A stretch of DNA of 64,000 nucleotides, from NCBI RefSeq assembly GCF_040412425.1, contig NC_089795.1, positions 84,541,163-84,605,162 of the forward strand. Direction: 5' to 3'. Source of the stretch: Macrobrachium rosenbergii (Eukaryota; Arthropoda; Malacostraca; Decapoda; Palaemonidae). Made by a program: the position numbers and the translations under genes. The notes beneath the pieces were generated by a model, which saw only the letters and a program-made list of their open reading frames with translations, made no database searches and had not been told where the DNA came from. This document shows positions 1-16,839 of the stretch, in pieces (the first letter of the stretch is position 1; each line of letters opens with the position of its first letter).

Positions 1-267
1 TTAATCCCGTTGTGCCTAGGAAACGGTTATTTTTTTAATAATCATTCACTGATGTTTTCGTATGTAAATTTGCTTATGTGTGGTTCAGTGTCACCTTCTT
101 CTAAAAGTTTGATTTCTGTCGTGACCAAATCATGTGGTTGAAGCACAGGTATTTCTGAAGTTCAGACTAAGTGCGAATGCCTTGTTATTTATCTTACTTC
201 TTTCCTTTGCTATTTCTTTTTTAGGGTTTATTCTTTTACATGTAATTTTTTTTCTTTTACATATTGG

Positions 268-372
268 TCTAATTTCTCCATTTGTGTCCTTGGGCTTGTA
301 CCATTTTGCTCTTCTAACTGAGTTGCCGTTTGATTTGTATTAATATAGTAATAATAAAAAATAGTAATAATA

Positions 373-430
<58 letters not shown>

Positions 431-505
431 CAAATCAAAAGGAAACCGCAGTTAGAAGAACTAAATGTTACAAGCCCAAGAACCTAAATGGAGAAAGTAG
501 CCCAT
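268..505. repeat. Inverted repeat around an (ATT)n tract
   Basis: Sequence at about 268-345 (tttctccattt, cttgggcttgta, cttctaactg, gatttgtattaat) reappears reverse-complemented at about 427-503, with (ATT)n at 371-427 between the arms. It looks like two head-to-head copies of one dispersed repeat with a shared AT-rich tail. Confidence 0.6.
371..427. repeat. (ATT)n microsatellite
   Basis: About 18 uninterrupted triplets between inverted repeat arms. Confidence 0.95.
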
Positions 506-741
506 TATTATTCAGAATGTAGCCGAATTCTTACATAATTTTGAAAAGATTTCTGTTACCTCACTCAATATTTTAGGCATCTCAAAGGCACAAACTCCTT
601 CAAAAGATCATTCTCTTTATTCAAATGAGGGGCTTAATTTGTTCCTGGCTCTGTTTTCACTCTATCAGTAGTTTTGTAGCCTCTGTTGTAATCTACAGGA
701 CTAGCCAACAGTCATTTGGCACACTGCCGGCCGCAAAGATC

Positions 742-1216
742 GGATCTTTCCTAGATAGTGACCCCCAAGTAGTCCAGTCTTAGATAATGACCCCCAAGAA
801 ATATTAGTCCTAGATAACGACCCCCGAGCCTATTTGTGGGTCATTACCTAGGAAAGATCCATGGGAGATCTTTCCTAGATAGTGGCCACCAAGTAGTCCA
901 TTCTTAGATAATGACCCCCAAGAAATATCAGTCCTAGATAACGAGGGGGTCATTATCTAGGAAAGATCCGTGGGAGATCTTTCCTAGATAGTGACCCCCA
1001 AGTAGTCCATTCTTAGATAGTGACCCCCAAGAAATGTCAGTCCTAGATAACGCCTCCCGAGCCTATTTGGGGATCATTATCTAGGAAAGATCCGTGGGAG
1101 ATCTCACCTAGATAATGACCTCCAAGTATTCCATTCTTACAGAATGACCCCAAGAAATATCAGTCCTAGATAACGACCGCCGATCCTTGTTGGGGGTCAC
1201 TGTCTAGGAAAGATCC
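742..1216. mobile_element. Foldback/MITE-like element with internal 124-bp tandem units
   Basis: The outer 25 bp are inverted with one mismatch: GGATCTTTCCTAGATAGTGA... at 742 against the complement of ...TCACTGTCTAGGAAAGATCC ending at 1216. Inside, units start at 743, 867, 976 and 1100 (124, 109 and 124 bp). Each unit has three direct copies of a CTAGATAATGACCCCCAAG-type core and an inverted copy at its end. No coding sequence and no clear target-site duplication. Confidence 0.6.
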
Positions 1217-1402
1217 CTAAGATCGTCTTGTATGCATCGCGACAAGTGGATAAATTACTGAGCTCTGCTTCAGGCAGTTACTAGAGACAAAACCTTTAAA
1301 TTCGTTGAGGATAATTAATGGAAATGCAGGATTATGAAAACATTCTTAAACTGCATCAATGATGACTTGAAAAAGTCTAAATAGCTTATCTACGAAATAT
1401 TC

Positions 1403-1615
1403 CTATTATTATTAGTCAGAAGATGAACCCTATTCATATGGAACAAGCCCACCAAAGGGGCCACTGACTTGAAATTCAAGCTTCCAAAGAATGTGGTGTC
1501 CATTAGGAAGAAGTAAGAGGAGATAAAGGGAAATACTGAAAGAAGAGATCTCAATAAGAAAGAAAATATAGATTAATAAATTAATAATTATTTAAATGAG
1601 GAAGTTCATAGATGA
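1403..1615 (-). mobile_element. Non-LTR retrotransposon 3' end, copy 1
   Basis: A fragment of the family described at 9141-9545, in reverse orientation: short ATT tail, cagaagatgaaccctattc, then a purine-rich 3' UTR. The coding end is missing. Confidence 0.6.
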
Positions 1616-1681
1616 AGGCGAGTCATGGAATGTAGATTCCCTACTTCTTAAAAGTAGGGGCCTGACGGTTTAGTCTTCATT

Positions 1682-8104
<6,423 letters not shown>

Positions 8105-8387
8105 TTTGCCTCGATTTCTGTAAAAAAAAAAATTTTCAATTATATACTTTTATTTCTAATCCTTAAGCATTAACCAACCATCTCCCTCGACCTGATTCTT
8201 GCTTCCTTAGGGAGAAGGAAAAGTTATTAATTATATTTTCTTGTTTAACAATTACTTCTAACCTTTTCAGCTCATCATTCCTGTAAATATGCACATGCAA
8301 GTCTGTCTTTGTTGTATGTGTCTACGCAAACTACATAGGACACATATATATGTTTGTGTATTGTGTGTTTACATAGACATGCAACAT

Positions 8388-8390
<3 letters not shown>

Positions 8391-8456
<66 letters not shown>
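8391..8456. repeat. (TA)n microsatellite
   Basis: Interrupted TA tract left of the rearranged tRNA-like unit; a second interrupted tract is at 8765-8815. Confidence 0.9.
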
Positions 8457-8458
<2 letters not shown>

Positions 8459-8463
8459 TATTA

Positions 8464-8494
<31 letters not shown>

Positions 8495-8504
8495 CTTTGA
8501 TATA

Positions 8505-8772
8505 TCCTTTGATAATAATTCGCTCTACCTCGGAAATAATGTATTTTCATATATGTTACCTGTGTGGTTAAATGCGTCACTGTAGTCCTGAGTTCTGTCT
8601 TCCGTGGTTCGAGCCCACGAGACGACGAACTTATTATCAACTAAAAAATTCCCCTTCGGGTAATATATATGAAAATATATTATTTCCGAGGTAGAGCAAA
8701 CAAGATATTAAAGGACGTTTGTAGCTGATGTATATATGAATCACGGTGATGTGATAAAATTCATTCTATATA
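8505..8772 (+). repeat. Rearranged single copy of the tRNA-like tandem unit
   Basis: Carries gtggttcgagcccacg (B-box-like) near 8608-8623 and the motif gctctacctcggaaataat at both ends in opposite orientation (8522-8540 and 8679-8697), forming a hairpin. It is the reverse complement of the 38-39 kb units and lies between (TA)n tracts. Confidence 0.65.
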
Positions 8773-9138
8773 TATATCTATATATATATATATATATATA
8801 TCTATATATATATATACGCATACATACATACATACGTACGTAGACTAAGGAATGCAACATTGCACATTATATTGAAGAATAGATATTTCACAATCCTTTT
8901 CATACCGAGAGATAGAATTTACCAGCACAGACATTTACGCTTAGAGCGACCTCTAAAGAGGTCAAATGAATGTAACCATGGAAAATATGCCGTTCGTACA
9001 GGAAGGCAGTCATTAATTTTAGAAGGCTGTGGTTTTGCTAAAAATAAAAGGGGTGACGGTCCTCAGAGTCTGTCAAGGGATTTTCATGTTTTTGCTGTTT
9101 CCATTTTTTGCATTTTCTTTGTCACGGGTGACACCTTG

Positions 9139-9140
<2 letters not shown>

Positions 9141-9178
<38 letters not shown>

Positions 9179-9545
9179 TAGAAGATGAGCCCTATTCATA
9201 TGGGACAAACCCACAAGGGCCATTGACTTGAAATTCAAGCTTCCAAAGAATGTGATGTTCATTCGAAAGAAGTAACAGAAGGTAATGGGAAATACAGAGG
9301 AGATCAGTTATTAGAACAACAGATAAATGAACAAACTGATAAAGAAATAAAAACGCAAGAAAGATATTAAAGTGCAAGTTGAAGTGCATCAGGGTAGTAA
9401 TGCATTGCACCTTCGCTTGAACTTCTGAACTTCCAATTGCACGACATCCTCTGAAGGGAGGCTGTTCCACAGTCCAGTGGTGTGAGGGATAAAAGACCTC
9501 AGCATTGCCATTTGTATCAGGACACTATTGAAGGCGTACTGCAGC
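9141..9545 (-). mobile_element. Non-LTR retrotransposon 3' end, copy 4 (best described)
   Basis: Reverse orientation. On the minus strand it encodes a decayed end of a reverse-transcriptase polyprotein (H-T-GLWNSL..., then LEVQKFKRRCNAL-like), then about 250 nt of 3' UTR and an (AAT)n tail (9141-9178). This ending is typical of CR1/Jockey-type ORF2 proteins. All copies here are 5'-truncated and stop in an AAT microsatellite, so insertion seeds the tract. Confidence 0.65.
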
Positions 9546-10214
9546 CTATCAAACCATCAGCAGCTCCATAAAATGCCATGAAATGCTAACTTTTTGGGAC
9601 ATTTTTTCGCAAATGGGCTACTCTACGGAACTGCCAGGATGCCGAAAATAACTTGCTGAGGAAGAGGCTGTTTAGATTCAGCCTTGAGAGGATCTCCTGT
9701 TTTTTTTTTTTTTTTTTTTTTTACCTCCATGTCGTGCATCGGAAGCATGACTATTCCTCGATTCGTTGAATGCACTCTTGTTCACATCTATCCTTGGATC
9801 AAATCACTAAAACAAACCAAGAGTTGGCAAGCTTTCCGGCGGGAAAGGTCACGACTGACTATCACAAAAAAAAAAAAAAAAAAAGTCTTTGTTTTGGGAA
9901 CAGGAAAGATGATAACGTTATCATAACTTTAGTTCGAGACCAACTTTCAAAAATTATTCCTGTCAAATATTTTGCTGCCTCGTTCATATAAAAAAAATGG
10001 ATGCCAACGTCAATAGTCTTTTGTCGTCTTCACTAATTTGTTTTTAAAAGCTTTTCCTCGTCTCCGCCAAAAAACTTATTTTGAATTTTAAATTTACTTG
10101 CATTATAAGCAGTTGTAAAGTGTCATTTTATCTATCCTCTGAACGTCATCAAAGCATCATCTGTGGCGATGCAATAGATGGAAAAATTTTAAAGCGAAAA
10201 GGTTTGTATGGAAA

Positions 10215-10532
10215 TGGAAATGGAATATAACATTTAGGCCAAAGGCCAAGCACTGGGACCTATGAGGTCATTCAGCGGTGAAAGGGAAATTGAGGGGAAA
10301 AGGTTTGAAAGGTGTAACATGAGGAAAACCTCGCAGTTGCACTAGGAATCAATTGTTAGGAGAAGGTGGGAAGTAAGGTGGAAGAAAGAGAATATGAACG
10401 GAGGTACAGGAAAAGGAATGAAAGGGGTTGAAGCTAGGGACCGAAGGGACGCCGCAAAGAACCTTAGGTAATGTCTGCAGTGTACTGCGTGAGGTGCATT
10501 GACGGCACTGCCCCTCCTCCTATGGGGGAAAA
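10215..10532 (+). repeat. SINE-like 300-bp family, copy
   Basis: Starts ttaggccaaaggccaagcac, contains tgaggtcattcagcg, cgcagttgcac and gaccgaagggacgcc, and ends ggcactgcccctcctcctat. It recurs reversed at 10665, 11405, 41214 and 5382, and forms an inverted pair with 10665-10965. No protein coding; too diverged to identify a tRNA head. Confidence 0.7.
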
Positions 10533-10664
10533 GGTTAGTGGCTGTAGTTATTATTAACGGTACGTTTGCCTTCGGGAGCTGGTTTAAGGTTGATTTAAAC
10601 CTGGCTGGTAGGCCGTGAGTTGAAGAACCAAGACTGTGAAGGCGCTTGAGTTGTAGGAACTTTT

Positions 10665-10965
10665 ACCCGTAAGGGGATAGTGCCGTCAGTGTACCTCACG
10701 CTGTGCACTGTAGGCATTACAATATTCTTTACAGCGTCCTTCGGCCTAAACTGCAACTCCTTTCATTCAACACTGTACCTCCGTTCATATTCTCTTTTTT
10801 CCACCTTACTTTCCACCCACTCCTGACAATTGTTTCATAGTGCAACTGCTTTGAGGTTTTCCTCCTGTTGCACCTTTCAAACATTTTTAACGTCAGTATC
10901 CGTTTCAGCGCTGAATGACTCACAGGTCCCAGTGCTTGGCCTTTGGCTTAAATTCTATATTCTGG
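10665..10965 (-). repeat. SINE-like 300-bp family, copy
   Basis: Reverse orientation: cccgtaaggggatagtgccg, cgtccttcggcc, ttgtttcatagtgcaactgc and cagtgcttggcctttggc. Confidence 0.7.
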
Positions 10966-11404
10966 TCCGTTCTCTGTAAGAACATTTGATTGCAAAATCA
11001 GCTGATAGACAGGGATGCTTGGGAAGAAGGAAACTTAAGCGGAGTGAGTTTTTACAGGGCTATTGTACCCAGGAGCTCCGAGGAGTTAACAGTAATGGCA
11101 TCGATCTTAGACCGCAGTCCAGATCAGGTACAAAGAAAAGTCTGAAAGGGGATTTTGGTTACGAATACGAATAAAATTAACGCAAAGGGTTTGATAAGTG
11201 AACGGGACACAGAGGGCGGATGAAAACTGAAACAAGATTCGGCTAGAGTATGAAAGGGATTGAACTAGACAATGGTTTTAAGTCTTTACAGATAGTGTCC
11301 TTGGTACAACGGGCTCTGCACCCGGATGCGATGCGGTGATAGTGAAAGAATTCGTTTACAGTGAAGTTGTAAGGTGAAAGTGAGAAAAATACAAGGGGAA
11401 TACC

Positions 11405-11719
11405 TTGTAAGGGGATAGTGCCGTCAGTGCACCTCACGCGGTGCACTGTAGGCATTGCTTAAGATTCTCTGCAGCGTCCCTTCAGCCCCTAGCTGCAGCC
11501 CCTTTAATTCCTTTTGCTGTACCTCCGTGTATAGTCTCTTTCTTCTGGCTTGCTTTCTACCCTCTCCTAATACTTGTTTCATAGAGCAACTGCGAGGTTT
11601 TCCTCCTGTTACGCCTTTAAAAGCCTTTCTCTCTCAGTTTCCCTTTCAGCGCTGAATGACCTCATAGGTCCCAGCGCCTTGCCTTTGGCCTAAATTTTAT
11701 AATCCAATTGAAATTCCAA
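11405..11719 (-). repeat. SINE-like 300-bp family, copy
   Basis: Reverse orientation, the best preserved copy: tgtaaggggatagtgccgtc to gcgccttgcctttggccta, then an AT-rich end. Confidence 0.7.
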
Positions 11720-11817
11720 TGCAAGGGGAGCAAGCATAGATGAAAATGTAAGAATAAAAGGTTATAACAATTGTAGAGGAAATTTACTATGAAATAGTGA
11801 ATCTCAACATAAACAAG

Positions 11818-12207
11818 TAAAAAATGGGCCAAAGTTTCTTCGGCGCTACAGCGTATAATCAAGGCCACCGAAAATAGATCTGTCTTTCGGTAGTCTCGGT
11901 ATAATGCTGTAAGAGCTGCGGCCCATGAAACTTTAACCACGGCCCGGTGGTGGCCTATCCTATATCGTTGCCAGAAAGCACGATTATGGCTAATTTTAAC
12001 CTTAAATCAAATAAAAACTACTGGGGCTAGAGGGCTGCAATTTAGTATCATGATGGCTGGGGGGTGGATGGTCAACATACCACTTTGCAGCCCTCTAGCC
12101 TCCGTGGTTTTTAAGATCTGAGGACAGACAGAAAAAGTGCGGACATAATAAAGTGCGGACGGACGGACAAATCCGGCACAATAGTTTTCTTTTACAGAAA
12201 ACTAAAA
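11818..12207 (+). repeat. 380-bp dispersed repeat, copy 1
   Basis: Contains gtttcttcggcgctacagcg, cacggcccggtggtggcct, gaggctagagggctgcaatt-like sequence, and ends cttttacagaaaactaaaa. A second copy follows in the same orientation at 12408. Confidence 0.7.
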
Positions 12208-12407
12208 TGGAGAGTTTAGAATAATTGATTTACCGGAAATGGAGTGGCGTCGTAAATGAAACTGGAGGTGTTTCGGTCATCCTATTCAAAAAGGCAGAGA
12301 GAACATAATGTTAATAACAAAATGTTCGGTTCTGTTCAGTGGGCAAACAATTTCTTACTACTTGGGGAAGCTTGCGAGCATTGTCTGGTAATTCATTACA
12401 AGAAAAA

Positions 12408-12772
12408 GCAAGCAAAAGCTGCTCCGAAGTTTCTTCGGCGCAATCGAGTTTTCTGTACAGCGTATAATGCTGTATGAAACTCTCAGCCACGGCCCGTGAA
12501 ACTTTCAGCCACGGCCCGGTGGTGGCCTGTGTTGGCACCTATAGCGGAGCCAGACGCACGATCATGGCTAACTTTAACCTTAGATCAAATAAAAATAACT
12601 GAGGCTAGAGGGCTGCAATTTGGTATGTTTGATGATTGGAGGGCGGATGATCGACATACAAATTTGCCGCCCTCTGGTCTCAGTAGTTTTTAAGATCTGG
12701 GGGCGGACAGAAAAAGTGCGGACGGAGAGACAAATAGCCATCTCAGTCGGTTTCTTTTAAAGAAAACTAAAA
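12408..12772 (+). repeat. 380-bp dispersed repeat, copy 2
   Basis: Same landmarks as the copy at 11818: tttcttcggcgcaatcgag, cacggcccggtggtggcctg, gctagagggctgcaatttgg, and an end at ttaaagaaaactaaaa. The two copies are direct repeats 200 bp apart. Confidence 0.7.
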
Positions 12773-12952
12773 ACACGGTTACGTGGTCGCACCAGATACT
12801 TTAAAAATGGTGTCATAGAAAGAGATGTATTACATCACAAGAAAGAGATGTACTGTACTGACTCACATCACCGCAGAGTGAGTTTTCTAGGAAAACGCCA
12901 TCACTGTAGGATGTGAATCATTGTCCAGAAGGACTGCCCACGTCACACACAC

Positions 12953-13215
12953 ACTATTATTATTACTATTATTATTATTCATTAGATGAAACCTATTCAT
13001 ATAAGCCCACCAAAGGAGCCATTGACTTGAAATTCAAGCTTCCAAAGAATATGGTGATCATTACGAAGAAGAAAGAGGAAGTAAAGAGAAATACAGAAAG
13101 AAGAGATCCCACGTATTAAAAAAGAAAAACATAAATGAATAAATAGGTAAATAGATAACAATGTATTGAAGGTCCAACTGCACGACATCCTCTGGGAGGC
13201 TGTTCCACACACACA
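12953..13215 (-). mobile_element. Non-LTR retrotransposon 3' end, copy 5
   Basis: ATT tail, then attagatgaaacctattcat, a 3' UTR, and the coding end (gcacgacatcctctgggagg) running into a short (AC)n. Confidence 0.6.
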
Positions 13216-13597
13216 CACACACAAACGCTCGCAGTCTCTCTCATTCTCGGCCTCTTTTGGGATGAAGTTGTTAGCCCAACGCCCACCTTCATCCTGGCTG
13301 CGATCCGCTCCATTCTGATAAATACCAGATACACGATTCGCTGTAGAAGTCACCAGAGACACAGTGGGATTAAGCGGAACGTTCATAAAGCCTGCAGCCT
13401 CGCTAAGGAATCGAACCTCGAACCTTTTGGGATGAAGCTGCGACCCACTACCACGAAGCTGACTCACTGCATAAGTCAACAAGGGGGTGATTAGTTTTCA
13501 CGAAAGCTCTCGAGATGCTCCGTTCTTAACAGGGGTTTAGACACAGGTTCTTGCGCTAGTGAGGCAAGTGTTTTAACTAATGGACTACTGGGAACAA

Positions 13598-13599
13598 GC

Positions 13600-13660
<61 letters not shown>
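13598..13660. repeat. (TA)n microsatellite
   Basis: About 31 TA repeats, followed by (TTTA)n and mixed TA/TG to 13745. Confidence 0.9.
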
Positions 13661-13662
<2 letters not shown>

Positions 13663-13861
13663 CACACATATATTTATAGATATTTATATTATATATATTT
13701 ATTTATTTATTTATGTATATATATACATATATATATGTGTGTGTATGTACCGTGTCCCCTTATTGCCAAGGAAACAGATCAAACTTGGCTAGTCAAGACA
13801 AAACAAAGATAAAATGCGGCATGACTATGGCTGTTGTCATAGAGAATACCCTAGAGTGTTT

Positions 13862-14140
13862 TAGACTTCAGAAGTTCAAGCAAAGGTGCAGTGCATTATT
13901 ACCCTTATACTTGTCTCCTTGTATTTTAATACATTTTTATCTATTTATTAATATTTTTTTTTCTTTTTCAATAAGTGGGATCACCTCTTTATGCATTTCC
14001 CTTGATCTCCTCTTACTTCTTCCTAATGAACACCTTAATATTCTTTGGAAGGGTGAATTTCAAGTCAATGGCCCCTTTGGTGGGCTTGTTCCATATGAAG
14101 AGGGTTCTTTTTCTGAATAATAATAATAATAATGACGTCT
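13862..14140 (+). mobile_element. Non-LTR retrotransposon 3' end, copy 6
   Basis: Forward orientation: cttcagaagttcaagcaaag, a 3' UTR with aatgaacaccttaatattct, and an AAT tail at 14117-14134. Confidence 0.6.
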
Positions 14141-14505
14141 GTAATATATACTTCTGCTTTTAAAAACGAGCAACACTCACATTGAATATTGATAATTCCT
14201 TGATTCAAGAGAGATGACAAAAAAAAAAAAAAAGTTACGAGACAAACAGAAACGAGGAGAGGAGCAGCTAGGAAAAAGGTTAAAAAAAAAGAACTAGTGA
14301 TAAGAGCTGTAGGGAGAGAGAACGAGAGAGTCCTAGTTCTCAAGATGAGCGGTGAATTGGGAACCCTCATGTTAGCTAACTGCCGTCGACGCTGGAAGGG
14401 TGAGAAAGGCGTAGGGTTTGTAGTCTCATCTCGGAGAGATTTCCTGGGATTTGAGAGGATATGCTCTCGAACCGCACCTTTTATTGAGGAAAGGCGTGTG
14501 GTGGT

Positions 14506-14508
<3 letters not shown>

Positions 14509-14585
<77 letters not shown>
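14509..14585. repeat. (TA)n microsatellite
   Basis: About 38 uninterrupted TA repeats. Confidence 0.95.
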
Positions 14586-14588
<3 letters not shown>

Positions 14589-14766
14589 TCCGTGTTTGGA
14601 AATGTCTGTATTTGTTCGTTTGTGCGTAAACACTAAAGTAGATTTGAATGCGTATAGACTACACTGACTGTAAACTGAAACGAACTACAAAAGAATCACC
14701 ATGGAATGGAATTAATCGTAATAATTACCACTTTCCAGAGCCGATGTTCACACCACACGATCTCAC

Positions 14767-14905
14767 TTCTAAAATCAAATCAAAGAAGAAGAAGAAAACG
14801 GAGATGGTTCCGTTCTTTCTCGAAGGCCTGCTGCGCCGCGACTCGCGGAGAAACGTCCGATGCCAGATTATTTAAAAAGGTTGAGGATGACTTCCATGAC
14901 GTAGG
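14767..14905 (-). promoter_or_regulatory. Candidate promoter and 5' UTR exon, possibly for gene A
   Basis: On the minus strand: a TGACGT half-site (14898-14903), a TATA-like TTTTTAAATAAT (14867-14878), a GC-rich CpG-bearing stretch where transcription would start (about 14840), and a good splice donor gtgaga after 14767. It is an island in AT-rich sequence and points toward gene A exon 1 (8117), which has an acceptor and needs an upstream exon. The link is inferred. Confidence 0.3.
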
Positions 14906-14954
14906 CTTTCTCAATCTGAGCTCTGGTTTCCGGTAAATCATCGTTTACTCACGA

Positions 14955-14959
<5 letters not shown>

Positions 14960-15013
<54 letters not shown>
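14960..15013. repeat. (CT)n microsatellite
   Basis: About 27 CT repeats just beside the candidate minus-strand promoter at 14.77-14.91 kb. Confidence 0.95.
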
Positions 15014-15015
<2 letters not shown>

Positions 15016-15135
15016 TGAAAGTCGCCGCCAAGTCAACGATTCTTACTCCAGGGATGTTGGTTGCTCATTTCGATCGTACGTTAGTCATGTTTCCTACGGA
15101 TGAATTTATACACACACATATTTCATACATATATA

Positions 15136-15136
<1 letters not shown>

Positions 15137-15204
<68 letters not shown>
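15137..15204. repeat. (TA)n microsatellite
   Basis: About 34 TA repeats next to the Penelope-like fragment. Confidence 0.95.
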
Positions 15205-15206
<2 letters not shown>

Positions 15207-15229
15207 ACGCGTATACTGATGGACAATTA

Positions 15230-15790
15230 AGATTTGCTCTTTTTGCACATAGTTATTTCCCGGCGTTTCGTAATTTTCATATACAAGGGCTCTAAAATAG
15301 ATAAAGACAACACATAATTAGCATAAAACTCAAACCTGAAAATTTTTTACACTAAAAATTATACATTTAAAAAACCAAGATATATTAAAATTCACAAACT
15401 ATTGGACCTACCTTCCACCAGAGTAAAAGAAAAGTATGTGGAAGGAAACTAAAAAATAAAAAAAGAAGAAAATACACCTCAAGACAAGACAAAGGGAGTG
15501 GCTGTTGACTGCGTGTTTAATTGGGGAACCTTTTGTTTGTTCAATAAGGAAGGACTCTAAAATGGGTAATTCCTAGGTGTTGGGTGCTTGTCCGATGATT
15601 TTAAAAACTTTATTTTCAATGTATGTTTTACAGGTCTTAGCGTGAGCTCTTATGTTGGAATGCTCCGGGTTCGTGAGTTTATAAGGACGCTGTACTGGTT
15701 TTTCTTTGCCCAGCGGGCCTAGGCCGATATGTGAGGTTCAAGGAGCGTCGATTTCCTATGGCCAGTTCGCTGTATCAGTCAATAAATATG
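15230..15790 (-). mobile_element. Penelope-like retroelement fragment (GIY-YIG endonuclease C-terminus)
   Basis: On the minus strand one frame reads LTNPEHSNIRAHAKTCKTYI, then ENKVFKIIGQAPNT, stop, ELPILESFLIEQTKG. The NPEHSNIR...FKIIGQAPN...LPILES pattern matches the GIY-YIG nuclease end of Penelope-like elements. At least one internal stop and upstream frameshifts make it a relic. A 3' UTR-like segment (15230-15480) carries a degenerate cgaaacgccggg. Confidence 0.65.
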
Positions 15791-16023
15791 TAATTCTAAT
15801 TTCTTTCTGAGCTGAGTTTTTTTTCTAAGTATATAAAGATAATTTGTAAGCTATATAAAAATCGCCTTCAGATTTAGTACAGTAAGGTAGATGTAGTTGA
15901 TGGTCTGGTTCTTACTCATAATTGACAGTTTTATTTATTTTTTGTTTTTTGTTTTGCGTTTTTCCAATATCGTAATCTTCTATTCTACATAGATAGCTAG
16001 CTGTTATAATCTAAGTTACTCAG

Positions 16024-16060
16024 CTGCCGAGAAGAAGAAGAAGAAGAAGAAGAAGGAGGA
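16024..16060. repeat. (GAA)n/(GGA)n microsatellite
   Basis: About nine GAA triplets followed by three GGA. The surrounding 15.8-16.8 kb shows no feature I can name. Confidence 0.85.
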
Positions 16061-16839
16061 GGCGACGCACGTAGCACTAGCCGCTAGTGTGCTCTGTCAA
16101 CGGATGCCAGTTGTCGCATTTTCTCAATAGTGTAATGTCACCTTAATAGGATTTGACTCACCGCCTCATGTAATTCAATGCTTTTATTTCTTAACTGTTG
16201 TTAATTCATATTTATTCACTGGTGCGCACCTTCTCAGCCGCATTTAGACTTCACAGATTGTTTATTTATTTCGGGAAGTCATTTTGCGTTCGATGCACTT
16301 TCAATTTCTCCAACCGCGTTTGCAAAGAGTTAGAAACATAACATAACATCTAATATTTCTTTAAAGAAAAGACTGGAGTGTTCTAGCTATGCTAAAATGA
16401 ATTTTTAAAAATTAATCCATCTGCGTATTATGTAATCACAATAACAAACTGTAGCCTATTACACACTTCTTTCTTTTCTAATTATTTTTCTTGGTTACTT
16501 CAATTCTGAAGCAGAAAAGGAGAGAAGCAAGTATTTGATAAACTATTCCGTCCTTCTTCAAATGAAAGAAATCATCTGTTTCGTCCCCTGTTCGTGCTTA
16601 CTGTTTTAAGAGGCTTCAACTTCTCCCTAGGAGAGCTGCTAACTGGCTCAGTGGTCCGGTTAAAGTACGGTATATTTAACTTTTCCCCTTAAAAATACGG
16701 TTGGTGCACGGTACAGACTTCATGAAGCCTCAACGGATTTCACGCGTGTTATGAGCTGATCCGAGGACTTCCATACCCCCTTGAACAGAGCGAGCAACAG
16801 TTTTTATTTCAACCGTCCTTTAGTAATTGTGAAAGGCTG

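Noticed and set aside
742..1216. LTR or protein-coding element
   Set aside because: No open frame, and the repeats are inverted at the ends rather than direct.
8566..8623. A functional tRNA gene
   Set aside because: Only B-box-like sequence and fragments of an A box are present; no cloverleaf can be drawn.
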